A stretch of DNA of 38,251 nucleotides. Source: JAFAXD01 sp035472475. Its GTDB lineage: Bacteria > Pseudomonadota > Alphaproteobacteria > Rhizobiales > Xanthobacteraceae. Both the position numbers and the translations under genes were made by a program. Location of the stretch: assembly GCA_035472475.1 (NCBI GenBank), contig DATIPA010000094.1, positions 1-38,251 of the forward strand, in the 5' to 3' direction. The notes under the pieces are model-generated. The model ran no database searches, was not told the origin of the DNA, and saw nothing but the letters and a program-made list of their open reading frames with translations. Shown one piece after another: positions 24,538-32,698 of this stretch (the first letter of the stretch is position 1; every line of letters starts with the position of its first letter).

Positions 24538-24553
24538 TGTGACCCACCTCACA
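24538..24553 (+). promoter_or_regulatory. CRP-type operator, perfect half-sites
   Basis: TGTGA-CCCACC-TCACA matches the CRP consensus TGTGA-N6-TCACA at all ten positions. An AT-rich block with the palindrome GAAATATTTC (24510-24519) lies upstream. A possible -10, TATCTG (24575-24580), would place the site centre near -41.5, the class II activation position. GGGAGG (24601-24606) and an ATG at 24612 follow. Binding by the neighbouring Crp-type protein is inferred. Confidence 0.65.
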
Positions 24554-24611
24554 GGTCACCGACGGCGTCGGGTCTATCTGGATCGCCGCGATCCCATGAA
24601 GGGAGGCTCCG

Positions 24612-24791
24612 ATGCCCGTCCCATCCGACCTGGAGAATGGCGCGCAGCTGCGATCCGTCCGACGGCGGGCGATCGCTGTCGCCATGTTTTACGCTGCGGC
24701 AGCCGCCGCGTTTTTGCTGGCGGCGACGCCGCCTTCATCTGCTCCGCCGCTTTCGACCGGCACCGACGTCGCGATGACGCAGCACAACTAG
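24612..24791 (+). CDS. Small membrane protein downstream of CRP-type site
   Basis: A 59-residue open frame beginning MPVPSDLENGAQLRSVRRRA with one hydrophobic segment (AIAVAMFYAAAAAAFLLAA, about 20-38) and a short Ser/Thr/Pro-rich end. The basic RRR before the segment predicts a cytoplasmic N-terminus. GGGAGG lies six bases upstream of the ATG, and a CRP-type operator lies 58 bases upstream. I do not recognise a family. The ribosome site and operator are the reasons to call it. A different frame also reads through this stretch but has no such start. Confidence 0.55.
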   Translation: MPVPSDLENGAQLRSVRRRAIAVAMFYAAAAAAFLLAATPPSSAPPLSTGTDVAMTQHN

Positions 24792-24859
24792 CAGCGGGGC
24801 TGCGCGCGAGAGGCGCCGAGGGAACAAGTACGCGAGCAACAGACGATGCGGAGGCGGCG

Positions 24860-25108
24860 ATGCCGATTGCCAGATATATTTTCGGCCGCGACAAGCCCAG
24901 CCTCACCGCTTTGGCGCACGGCGATGGCGCACCGGTCGAACGGCGGCGAGCGCTTGGCTTGCGGCAGTTGTTCAGGCCGGTTCCGCTGTTCGGCTTGCCG
25001 GGTGACGATACGCCTTCACCGCCTGGAGGCCTGGCATGGCGCCTGTCGCTCGCCGGCATGCCGATCGCGGCTGTGGTGTTGGTCGTAGTTCTAGTATGGT
25101 GCATTTGA
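24860..25108 (+). CDS. Small membrane protein ending in a repeat arm
   Basis: An 82-residue frame with GGAGG (24850-24854) five bases before ATG 24860. The N-terminal part is soluble and basic (MPIARYIFGRDKPSLTALAH), and a C-terminal hydrophobic segment (PIAAVVLVVVLVWCI) would anchor the tail. The last six codons and the stop are contributed by the left arm of a CTAG-type palindromic element. It may share the CRP-type promoter with the 59-residue gene 68 bases upstream. No family recognised; a real product is plausible but unproven. Confidence 0.5.
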   Translation: MPIARYIFGRDKPSLTALAHGDGAPVERRRALGLRQLFRPVPLFGLPGDDTPSPPGGLAWRLSLAGMPIAAVVLVVVLVWCI

Positions 25109-25162
25109 AGTTCCTGCGCGCGCTTGCGACAATGTCGCGGGAACAAAAATCCATTGCACGAA
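25091..25162 (+). repeat. Degenerate copy of palindromic element 2
   Basis: The left part (25091-25117, CTAGTATGGTGCATTTGAAG then TTCCTGC) matches the left arm of the element at 7065 at 22 of 27 positions, after leaving out that element's extra TTT. The loop (CTTGCGACAATG versus CTCGCCGCAGTG) and the right arm (GGAAC, AAATCC, CAC in the same order) are also similar but more worn. GTTCCTGCG (25110-25118) can still pair with CGCGGGAAC (25136-25144). It ends seven bases before the acyl-CoA synthetase ATG. Confidence 0.65.
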
Positions 25163-25168
25163 CGCCGG

Positions 25169-26806
25169 ATGCCTGAGTTCGCGCCGTCTGTTCTTCCTCC
25201 CATGCGCGACTACGATGCGCTCTGCCGCGAGTTCCGCTGGCAGATTCCGGCGTCGTTCAACATCGGTGTGGCGGTGTGCGATCGCTGGGCGGAGCGCGAT
25301 CCGCGCCGCGCCGCGATCCTGCATCAGAATGCCGACGGGCGCGTCGACGCGGTCGACTACGGCACGTTGCGCGAGATGTCGAACCGGCTCGCCAATGCGC
25401 TGCGTGCGCACGGCATTGCGCGCGGCGACCGGGTCGCGCTGATGCTGCCGCAGATGCCGGAGGTGGCAGCGATCCACATCGCAATCTACAAGCTCGGGGC
25501 GATCGCGCTGCCGCTTGCGGCCTTGTTCGGTCCGGACGCGCTCTCTTACCGGCTGCAGAACTCGGGTGCCAAAGCGCTGATCACGGATGCGCGGGGCCTT
25601 GCGAAGCTTGCCGGCGTGCGGGAAGCGCTTGGCGAGCTCGCGGTGGTGCTCGCGGTCGATGGCGCTGGTGACGGTGCGCTCGATCTCAACGCAACCTTGG
25701 ACATGGCCGCCACGCGCTTCGAACCGGAAGCGACCGCCGCGGACGATCCCGCCATGATGATCTACACGTCAGGCACCACCGGGCCGCCGAAAGGTGCGCT
25801 TGAGCCGCACCGGGTGTTGCTCGGGCACCTGCCGGGCGTCGAGTTCGTGCACGAGTTCTTCCCCCAGGCCGGCGACTGCCTGTGGACGCCGGCCGACTGG
25901 GCTTGGGCGGGAGGTCTCCTCAACGTGCTGCTGCCCGGCCTCTACTACGGGGTGCCGGTGGTGGCGCGGCGGTTCGATCGGTTCGATCCGGAGGAGGCGT
26001 TCGCGCTGATGGCCGCCACCGGGGTGCGCAACGCGTTTGTTCCGCCGACCGCATTGCGCATGCTGCGCGCGGCCCCGCATCCGGTCGGGCGGCACCGGCT
26101 CGCATTGCGAACCGTCGGTTCCGGCGGCGAATCGCTGGGCGCACAGACCTACGAATGGGGCAAGTCGGCGCTCGGGCTCATCATCAACGAGTTCTACGGA
26201 CAAACCGAGTGCAACAAGATACTCGCCGCCTGCGGCAAGATCGGGGTGTCGAAGCCCGGCGTCATCGGCAAGCCGGTGCCGGGACACGAGGTCGCGGTGA
26301 TCAGACCCGACGGAACGCGCTGCGCCGCCGGCGAACAGGGGCAGATCGCGGTGAAGCGGCCGGATCCCGTGATGTTCCTCGAATATTGGGCGCAGCCGGA
26401 TGCGACGCGCGACAAGTTCCTGGGCGACTGGATGGTCACCGGCGATCAGGGCGTGATCGATCGGCAAGGCTACATCGGCTTCGTCGGGCGCGACGATGAC
26501 GTGATCACTTCGTCGGGCTACCGCATCGGGCCGGGCGAGATCGAGGATTGCCTGATCCGCCATCCGGCGGTGGCGCTCGCGGCCGCGGTCGGCAAGCCCG
26601 ATCCGGTGCGCACCGAGATCGTGAAGGCATTCATCGTGCTCAAGCCCGGCGTCAGCGCATCCGATCGACTCGCGGCCGACATTCAGGCGTTCGTCAAGAC
26701 GCACCTCTCTGCGCACGAATATCCGCGCGAGATCGCGTTCATCGCCGAAATGCCGATGACGACGACCGGCAAGGTGATCCGGCGCCTGCTGCGCGAGCGG
26801 GGGTAA
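25169..26806 (+). CDS. AMP-forming acyl-CoA synthetase, medium-chain type
   Basis: A 545-residue ANL-superfamily ligase that activates a carboxylic acid to its CoA thioester through an acyl-AMP. Motifs: the P-loop MIYTSGTTGPPKGALEPH (about 195), EFYGQTECN (about 348), GDQGVIDRQGYIGFVGRDDD then VITSSGYRIGPGEIE, and the C-terminal catalytic Lys in TTTGKVIRRLLRERG. The N-terminal FNIGVAVCDRWAERDP resembles the medium-chain or methylmalonyl-type acyl-CoA ligases. The start is uncertain: ATG 25169 is chosen, with 25202 and TTG 25124 possible. A worn palindrome occupies the leader. The gene converges on the cyclase gene with 12 bases between. Substrate not determinable. Confidence 0.9.
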   Translation: MPEFAPSVLPPMRDYDALCREFRWQIPASFNIGVAVCDRWAERDPRRAAILHQNADGRVDAVDYGTLREMSNRLANALRAHGIARGDRVALMLPQMPEVAAIHIAIYKLGAIALPLAALFGPDALSYRLQNSGAKALITDARGLAKLAGVREALGELAVVLAVDGAGDGALDLNATLDMAATRFEPEATAADDPAMMIYTSGTTGPPKGALEPHRVLLGHLPGVEFVHEFFPQAGDCLWTPADWAWAGGLLNVLLPGLYYGVPVVARRFDRFDPEEAFALMAATGVRNAFVPPTALRMLRAAPHPVGRHRLALRTVGSGGESLGAQTYEWGKSALGLIINEFYGQTECNKILAACGKIGVSKPGVIGKPVPGHEVAVIRPDGTRCAAGEQGQIAVKRPDPVMFLEYWAQPDATRDKFLGDWMVTGDQGVIDRQGYIGFVGRDDDVITSSGYRIGPGEIEDCLIRHPAVALAAAVGKPDPVRTEIVKAFIVLKPGVSASDRLAADIQAFVKTHLSAHEYPREIAFIAEMPMTTTGKVIRRLLRERG

Positions 26807-26818
26807 CCCTACTCAGAC

Positions 26819-28405
26819 TTAGACGCCGTCGCGCGACTTGGCGCGCTGCCGGTCCAACGTCGCAATCGCGTTCTGCAACACGGCGCGGACATGTGCCGAT
26901 GTGCGGGCATCCATCACGGCCGGGTCCAGGAAGAAATCGAGCCCGGTCATGTGCTCGCTGAAAATCTCGATCTTGGCGCCGGTGTGGTCGAGAATGCCCT
27001 CGATCGCGTAGGGAACGACGTCGCGGCTGATGCCCTTCATGGTGATCGGCGGTAACGGGTGCGCGACCAGCATGCCACGTACCAGCGCGTAGGTTTCGTA
27101 GCTGATCACGATATGGCCCGGCTCTGCGATCGATTGCAGCCGCGCCGCCAGGTTCGCCTCGGCACCGATAATCGTGTAGTCCATCCGGTCGCTGCTGCCG
27201 AAATTGCCGACGTTGCAAAAGCCGGTGTTGACACCCATACGCACGCGGAACGGGTTTTCGATCCCTTCGTTGCGCCATTTGGCGTTGAGCTCAGCGATCC
27301 GCCGCTGCATGTCGATCGCCATGCGCATGCAGGCGGCTGCGTCCTCGGCCGCGCCCTTGGTTTCCGGATCGCCGAAGAAGATCAGCATGGCATCGCCGAC
27401 GAACTTGTCGATCGTCCCGCCGTGACCGAGCGCGATCGCCGACATCTCGGTGAAATATTCGTTGAGCAGGCGGGTGATCTGCTCGGGTTGCAGCCGTTCG
27501 GTGGTCGCCGTGAAGTCCTTGATGTCGGAAAAGAAGATGGTCAGCTTCTTGCGTTCGGTGTGGATGGTGACGTCCTTCTGGCCGCTGAATATGCTCTTGT
27601 AGATCTGCGGAGAGAGATAGCGCGAGATCTTCATCGACAACGAGGCCAGGAACTCGTTCGCCGTCTCCAATTCGCGGTTCATGCCGCGGATCGTGGCCGC
27701 TTGGCGGTATTGGGTGACGATGAACCCGAGCCCGCTCGCGGCGAGCACCCCGAGGTAAATCAGCAGATATTTGAACGACAGGATATTTGCGGCGATCGGC
27801 TGAGTGATGGTGACTTCCTGGATGCCGCGCACGTCCCCGACCTTCCAGTCGCGCTTCGGGCTCTCCGGGTGACTGTTGTGGCAATCCACGCAAGCCTTGC
27901 CCATCACGACCGGCGCGATCAGCCGCACGCGATCGCTGAGGATCGAGTCGGTGACGTCGGTGACGACCTGATGCGGGTCGGCCCGCAGCATCGCCAGCGC
28001 CTTTCGTTCGAAGTCGTCCAGTTGGTGGGGCGCGCGATTCTGGAATGGGTAGTCGGACACGAACCGGTAAGTGATGTTGTTCTGCTGCTCGCTGATCACA
28101 TGGCCGAGCTCAAGCGAGAGCGTTGCGGGAATCGGGATTGCGCCCGGGATCGCCTGATAGTTGTGGGTGACCTGGGTGGTGGTTCCGGGCGCCGCCAGAA
28201 TACGCCCCACGACGTTGCTGCCGTAGAACCCGCGCATGCTGGTGATGACCGAATTGAGATCGCTCGCCTGCCGGCGCAACGCCACCTCCGTGAGGCTACG
28301 CAGGTCGAGCCAGACGGCGAGCGGTAACCCCAGGATCAGGATCACCACCAGGGCGATGAGCAACAGTCCGCGCAGCCGCGTATCTGTCGGGCCAACGTTC
28401 GCCAT
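26819..28405 (-). CDS. Membrane adenylate cyclase with extracytoplasmic haem-c sensor domain
   Basis: A 528-residue receptor-type cyclase. The first membrane segment is about 13-33. The extracytoplasmic domain (about 34-208) resembles Tll0287/DUF3365-type sensors and contains ACVDCHNSHPES, with a CxxCH covalent haem site at 172-176. The second membrane segment is about 213-232. A helix leads to a class III cyclase domain (about 285-465) with metal Asp294 and Asp338, ATP-selecting Lys334 and Thr411 (the class IIIb pair), and Asn418/Arg422 for the transition state. It should therefore make cAMP in response to redox state or a ligand at the haem. I chose ATG 28405, which has GGAG seven bases upstream and lies two bases after the synthetase stop. 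GTG 28411 is possible. Confidence 0.9.
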   Translation of the reverse strand: MANVGPTDTRLRGLLLIALVVILILGLPLAVWLDLRSLTEVALRRQASDLNSVITSMRGFYGSNVVGRILAAPGTTTQVTHNYQAIPGAIPIPATLSLELGHVISEQQNNITYRFVSDYPFQNRAPHQLDDFERKALAMLRADPHQVVTDVTDSILSDRVRLIAPVVMGKACVDCHNSHPESPKRDWKVGDVRGIQEVTITQPIAANILSFKYLLIYLGVLAASGLGFIVTQYRQAATIRGMNRELETANEFLASLSMKISRYLSPQIYKSIFSGQKDVTIHTERKKLTIFFSDIKDFTATTERLQPEQITRLLNEYFTEMSAIALGHGGTIDKFVGDAMLIFFGDPETKGAAEDAAACMRMAIDMQRRIAELNAKWRNEGIENPFRVRMGVNTGFCNVGNFGSSDRMDYTIIGAEANLAARLQSIAEPGHIVISYETYALVRGMLVAHPLPPITMKGISRDVVPYAIEGILDHTGAKIEIFSEHMTGLDFFLDPAVMDARTSAHVRAVLQNAIATLDRQRAKSRDGV

Positions 28406-28407
28406 GA

Positions 28408-30210
28408 TCACACTCCTATCGCGCCCGACAATATTTTTTCATAAAGCTGCGCATCGAGCCGTACAAAAGATTGCGAGCGCGGATCGTGGAAATAGATCGC
28501 GTCGTCGCTCTGGCTCGGATCGAACCCCTGGCGCACCAGATCGAACTTCTTCTGCTTGAAGGTCGCGGTGACCTCGAGCTCGCCGCGGATGCGCAAGAAC
28601 ACCGGCCGCGCATAGGCCGGCAGGCGCTCGGCCAAAAAGCGCTGCAGGGTTGCGAGATCGAACGTCGCGGGGTCGATTACCACCGCCGCCATGCCGGCGC
28701 GACCGTCGCGGCCCGGGATCTTCACGCCATAGATGTTGGCTTCCACCACGCCCGGCACCGCCGTGATCGTCTCGGACACTTCCGAGGTCGCGACGTTCTC
28801 GCCTTTCCAGCGAAAGGTATCGCCGACACGGTCGACGAAATAGAAATACCCTTCCTTGTCCTGACGCATCAGGTCGCCGGTGCGAAACCAGGTGTCGCCG
28901 CGTTCCAGCACATCGTGCACGATCTTGCGCTCGGTCTCTGCGGAGGTGGCATAGCCTTCGAACCGCGAACTCGGCTTGGTGGGGTCGTTTATGATTTTCC
29001 CGAGGGCTTCGCCGACTTCGCCGGGTCGGCACGGAACACACAAGCCTTCCGCGTTGCGCACGGGCTGCTCGGTGTTGATGTCAAACTTGACGAGTTCAAT
29101 CGGAAAATGGCTGGCCAGGAACCACGGAATGCGGCCGACCGAGCCTTCCCGCTCGTCGAAGTTGAACAGCGTCACGTTGCCCTCGGTCGCCGCATAGAAC
29201 TCGAGGATCTGCGGGATGCGAAACCGGCGCTTGAACTCCGGCCAGACATCTGGACGCAGACCGTTGCCGCAGGCGAGCCGCAGCCGATGCCTGGTTTCGT
29301 TGGGGCTTACCGGCGTGTTGACCAGATAGCGGCACAGCTCGCCGATGTACTGGAACAGCGTGCAGTCCCAGCGCACCACCTCGTCCCAGAAATGATGGGC
29401 GGAAAACTTTTCGCGAATGAAAACCGAGCCGCCGTTGACCAGCACCGCGCCGGTCGCAAGCACGCCCCCAACCGTGTGATACATCGGCAGGCAATCGTAC
29501 ATGCGATCGGTCGGCTTGGTGTCCATGATGCCGGAGAAACCGAAGATCGCGAGCATCAGCCGGTAGTGATTGATGTTGGCGGCCTTGGGCATGCCGGTCG
29601 TGCCCGAGGTGTAGATGTAGAGCGCGCGATCCTCGATTGTGAGCCTCGGGAGCTCATGCGCGGCCAATGCGGCATCCGACACCTCCGCAAGCTCGAGATC
29701 GATGCGCGGGAATTTCTCCGCGGTCTCGCCGTGCGCCCAGACGCTCACCTTGGGGTCGATGTGGGCGCGCGCGCTGGTGAATTGGGCGAGCAGTTCAGAA
29801 GCGACGATGAGATGCTTGGGCTGCACCACGTTGACGCTGTAGGCAAGTGACGCGCCAGTGAGATTGGTGTTGATCAGGGCAACGACCGCGCCCGCGTGCG
29901 TCAGCCCGATCCAGCTCGCCATATATTCGGGCCGGTTCGGCATCATCAGGCAAACGACGTCACCCTTGCGAATGCCGTGCCCGACTGCCCAGCGCGCATA
30001 ACGGTTCGAGCGGGCGACGAGCTCGCGGTAACTGAGCTGCTCGCGCTCGGAGATCAGTGCCGGCGCATTGCCAAATCGCTCGGCCAGGTCGCTCATGACA
30101 TGCGGGAAAACCCGGGTCGGATGTTTCGCGATCGGCTGGGTGAGGTGCAACGTCCGGAGCGCGCCGCGTGCCGCGCTGACGTCGGCTTTCAGTCGTTGAA
30201 TTAGCCCCAT
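28408..30210 (-). CDS. Long-chain acyl-CoA synthetase, FATP/FadD6 type
   Basis: A 600-residue ANL ligase of the fatty-acid-transport-protein branch. Motifs: YIYTSGTTGMPKAANINHYR (about 198), EFYAATEGNVTLFNFD (about 338), FRTGDLMRQDKEGYFYFVDR then VGDTFRWKGENVATSEV, and the FATP-specific tail TATFKQKKFDLVRQGFDPS. It activates long or very-long-chain fatty acids, possibly coupling uptake to activation at the membrane. It has no good ribosome site at ATG 30210. Its stop is two bases before the cyclase ATG, so the two are almost certainly co-translated. Confidence 0.92.
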   Translation of the reverse strand: MGLIQRLKADVSAARGALRTLHLTQPIAKHPTRVFPHVMSDLAERFGNAPALISEREQLSYRELVARSNRYARWAVGHGIRKGDVVCLMMPNRPEYMASWIGLTHAGAVVALINTNLTGASLAYSVNVVQPKHLIVASELLAQFTSARAHIDPKVSVWAHGETAEKFPRIDLELAEVSDAALAAHELPRLTIEDRALYIYTSGTTGMPKAANINHYRLMLAIFGFSGIMDTKPTDRMYDCLPMYHTVGGVLATGAVLVNGGSVFIREKFSAHHFWDEVVRWDCTLFQYIGELCRYLVNTPVSPNETRHRLRLACGNGLRPDVWPEFKRRFRIPQILEFYAATEGNVTLFNFDEREGSVGRIPWFLASHFPIELVKFDINTEQPVRNAEGLCVPCRPGEVGEALGKIINDPTKPSSRFEGYATSAETERKIVHDVLERGDTWFRTGDLMRQDKEGYFYFVDRVGDTFRWKGENVATSEVSETITAVPGVVEANIYGVKIPGRDGRAGMAAVVIDPATFDLATLQRFLAERLPAYARPVFLRIRGELEVTATFKQKKFDLVRQGFDPSQSDDAIYFHDPRSQSFVRLDAQLYEKILSGAIGV

Positions 30211-30230
30211 AGTGCTTCAGCATCGAACAG

Positions 30231-30253
30231 GGGTGCGGGACAAGCAAGCACCC
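30231..30253. terminator. Small hairpin between carboxypeptidase and acyl-CoA synthetase genes
   Basis: GGGTGC (30231-30236) and GCACCC (30248-30253) can pair around an 11-base loop in the 78-base gap. There is no T tract on either side, so its role as a terminator is weakly supported. Confidence 0.3.
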
Positions 30254-30288
30254 GCGACGCTAAACGCCGCGCGGCGGCAAGGCCAAGC

Positions 30289-31761
30289 TCATTGCTGGGC
30301 GGAAGCAGGCTTGGCTGGCGCGGATGTGGCGTTGGCGGCGCCGGCGGGCGCGGCCGTCTTGGCGGGGCGCGGCTTCGATTTGCTGGCCGCTGCGCCTGAG
30401 TCATCGCTCGGAGCGGCAGCGACCGTCGCCTTCTTGCCCCTTGGCTTGGCCGGGGCCGTCGTTCCTGCGGCTGCGGTATCGTCAGACGAAGATGCCGCTG
30501 CCGACTTAGCGCGGTGAGGCTTCGCGCGGGCGGCGGGTGCCGGGGTTGGAGTTTCGCTTGTGTCCTGCGACGCGGTGTCGGTACCCTTGGCGCCTTTCTT
30601 TCTCGCGAGCTTGCCCTTTCGGCCTTTGCCTTTGGGCTGCTCGATCTGGTCTTCCTGAGCTGCGGCGGCGGCCGCGCTCCCGGGCTTCACCGTCCCGACG
30701 AACACGTCGACCGGCGGCGCTAGCGAGACCTGCTGGCCGAGCAACTGCGACGCTTTCGGGTTGGGCGAACGCAGATTTTGCAGCATGGACGCCAGCGGAT
30801 TGCCGTCGTTGTCGGAGTTGTTGAACGAGACCTCTTCGTCCTCGGCCGCGGGGCGCTTGCGATGCGGGCCGCAGGTCTCCTCGCGCAGGTCCGGCGGGGC
30901 CGCATTGACAGGGACGAGCTGGTCGACGGTGCCGGGCGAAGGCGCCATCCAATTGCTGTTGAAGCCTTGTTCGAGCAGTTTCGCGGCGTGGTAGGTGCGC
31001 ACGCTCGCGGACGGTGCACCAAGCACGACGGCAATCAGCCGCCGGCCGTTGCGCGTCGCGGTGGCCACCAGATTAAAACCGGACGCGCAGATGAATCCCG
31101 TCTTCATGCCGTCCGCGCCCGGGTAGAGGTCGAGCAGTTTGTTGTAGTTGCGGATGACACGGCGCCCGAACTTGATGCCGGGCAGGTGCCAATAATCGTC
31201 GTATTCCGGAAATTCACGGATCAATGCTCGCGCCAGGATCGCAAGGTCGCGCGCCGACACGATCTGCTCGTCGGCGGGCAGGCCGTTCGGGTTGACGAAA
31301 TTCGATTGCACCATACCGAGCCGCCGCGCGTTGGCGTTCATCTCGGCCGCGAAGGCATCGACTGAACCGGCGACCCCTTCCGCCAGCAAGACGGCCATGT
31401 CGTTGGCCGACTTCACCATCATCATTTTGATGGCGTTATCGACGGTCACCACCGTTCCGACCTTGAACCCCATCTTGGTCGGCGACTGCGCCAGCGCATT
31501 GGCCGATACCCGAAACGGTGTGTCGGTCTTGATGCGGCCTTCCTTCAGCGCGCGCAACGTCACGTAAAGGGTCATCAGCTTGGTGACCGACGCCGGATGC
31601 CAGGGATAGGCGGCGTTGTCGCCGGCCAGCACTCTGCCGCTATCGACCTCGACGAGAATCTGCGCTTCCGAGCGAGCGGCGGATGGTGCCGCCGCCGTCG
31701 CCGCCGCGACCAGCATGCCGATCAGCGCGTGCTGCGGCCATAGCCTTGAGTATCGGTACAA
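30289..31761 (-). CDS. D-alanyl-D-alanine carboxypeptidase (S11) with long basic tail
   Basis: About 490 residues. After a signal sequence (HALIGMLVAAATAAAPSAAR) comes a penicillin-binding DD-carboxypeptidase domain with SxxK (Ser58-Val-Thr-Lys61 in HPASVTKLMTLY), SAN (118-120) and KTG (220-222, GMKTGFICASG). It trims the terminal D-Ala of peptidoglycan stems in the periplasm. Instead of a usual membrane-anchoring C-terminal helix, it carries about 150 residues of low-complexity Lys/Ala/Pro/Ser sequence (for example GKGRKGKLARKKGAKG), a possible wall-binding tail. The start is uncertain: TTG 31761 gives a sensible signal peptide, ATG 31716 and GTG 31821 are alternatives, and none has a ribosome site. 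Confidence 0.85.
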   Translation of the reverse strand: MYRYSRLWPQHALIGMLVAAATAAAPSAARSEAQILVEVDSGRVLAGDNAAYPWHPASVTKLMTLYVTLRALKEGRIKTDTPFRVSANALAQSPTKMGFKVGTVVTVDNAIKMMMVKSANDMAVLLAEGVAGSVDAFAAEMNANARRLGMVQSNFVNPNGLPADEQIVSARDLAILARALIREFPEYDDYWHLPGIKFGRRVIRNYNKLLDLYPGADGMKTGFICASGFNLVATATRNGRRLIAVVLGAPSASVRTYHAAKLLEQGFNSNWMAPSPGTVDQLVPVNAAPPDLREETCGPHRKRPAAEDEEVSFNNSDNDGNPLASMLQNLRSPNPKASQLLGQQVSLAPPVDVFVGTVKPGSAAAAAAQEDQIEQPKGKGRKGKLARKKGAKGTDTASQDTSETPTPAPAARAKPHRAKSAAASSSDDTAAAGTTAPAKPRGKKATVAAAPSDDSGAAASKSKPRPAKTAAPAGAANATSAPAKPASAQQ

Positions 31762-31909
31762 TGGTCGGGTCCGATTGTGGACGACGGGCTCGGAATCACG
31801 CCTACGGGATGCTCCAATCACCTTAGCGATGGGGCCAGATAAAGGCAAAGCCGGGGATATCGTACGCTCTGAGACCTGGCAAACCGCCGAAAGAGCTGGG
31901 GCGGACACC

Positions 31910-32698
31910 TCAGTTCAAGAATTCCGAGATGATCCCGGCAGATTCACGCGCGCTGGTGAGCAGAAACAAGTGGCCATCGTCGATCGTCACGAGCCGCGCG
32001 TGCGGGATGAGCTTGGCCAGGATGCGCGCGTTGACGACCGGCACGATCGGATCGTCGGTCCCGGCCATCACCAGCGTAGGCTGCGGAAGGAGACGAAGCC
32101 AGGGCAGGCTGCTCCACCCGAGCGCAGCGATCAGCTGCAAATAATAGCCGTAGTCGCTCGACCAATGGACATGGCGAAGGTGCGCGCGGGCCAGCTCCGG
32201 TGAGGCGCGAAACACCCCGCCATAAATGTCTCCCGCGACCCTCGTCATGTAATCGGGATCCTTGTAGCGCCGTGGCGTTGCCATTCGCAGCATGGTCGTT
32301 AGCTTTCCGGGGACCATCAGGTGGCCTGGCGAGGTGGCCGCGAGCACAAGCCGCCGACAACGTTTGGCCTGCTGGAACGCAAATTGTTGTGCGGGCGCTC
32401 CTCCCCACGACACGCCCAGCACGTCCACTCGCTCATGCCCCAGCTGATCGAGGAGCCGCGCGCTCAGCAAGGACAGCGTCGACGGGCGGTAAGGCAGGCG
32501 CGGCGCAGGCGAGCCACCAACGCCCGGCACGTCAAACACAAGCACCTCGGGGCCGTCGAACGCGGCGAGGAACGGCTCGATCAGCTCGATGCTGGCGCCG
32601 ATGCCGTTGAACAGCAGCAGCGGCGGCCAGCTCTTCCGGCCGGGCCGAACGCCGACGCGCAGAGTCTGCCCTGCTACATCGCGCAGGCTGATCTGCAC
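31910..32698 (-). CDS. phaZ: Intracellular polyhydroxyalkanoate depolymerase
   Basis: A 262-residue alpha/beta hydrolase very like the PhaZ of Pseudomonas medium-chain-length PHA granules. It has the nucleophile Ser97 in LGVSWGGAPAQQFAF, then LVLAATSPG, MVPGKL, PRRY and IYGGVFR in the same order as in PhaZ, a catalytic Asp in GTDDPIVP (215-216), and His243 in DDGHLFLLT. It mobilises stored PHA in the cytoplasm. The GTG start at 32698 follows the phaC stop with no gap, with GGAG at the end of phaC as ribosome site, so translation is coupled to the synthase. Confidence 0.92.
   Translation of the reverse strand: MQISLRDVAGQTLRVGVRPGRKSWPPLLLFNGIGASIELIEPFLAAFDGPEVLVFDVPGVGGSPAPRLPYRPSTLSLLSARLLDQLGHERVDVLGVSWGGAPAQQFAFQQAKRCRRLVLAATSPGHLMVPGKLTTMLRMATPRRYKDPDYMTRVAGDIYGGVFRASPELARAHLRHVHWSSDYGYYLQLIAALGWSSLPWLRLLPQPTLVMAGTDDPIVPVVNARILAKLIPHARLVTIDDGHLFLLTSARESAGIISEFLN

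Noticed and set aside
28471..29850. 459-aa plus-strand frame opposite the FATP-type synthetase
   Set aside because: No recognisable motif, and it fully overlaps a gene with complete catalytic motifs.
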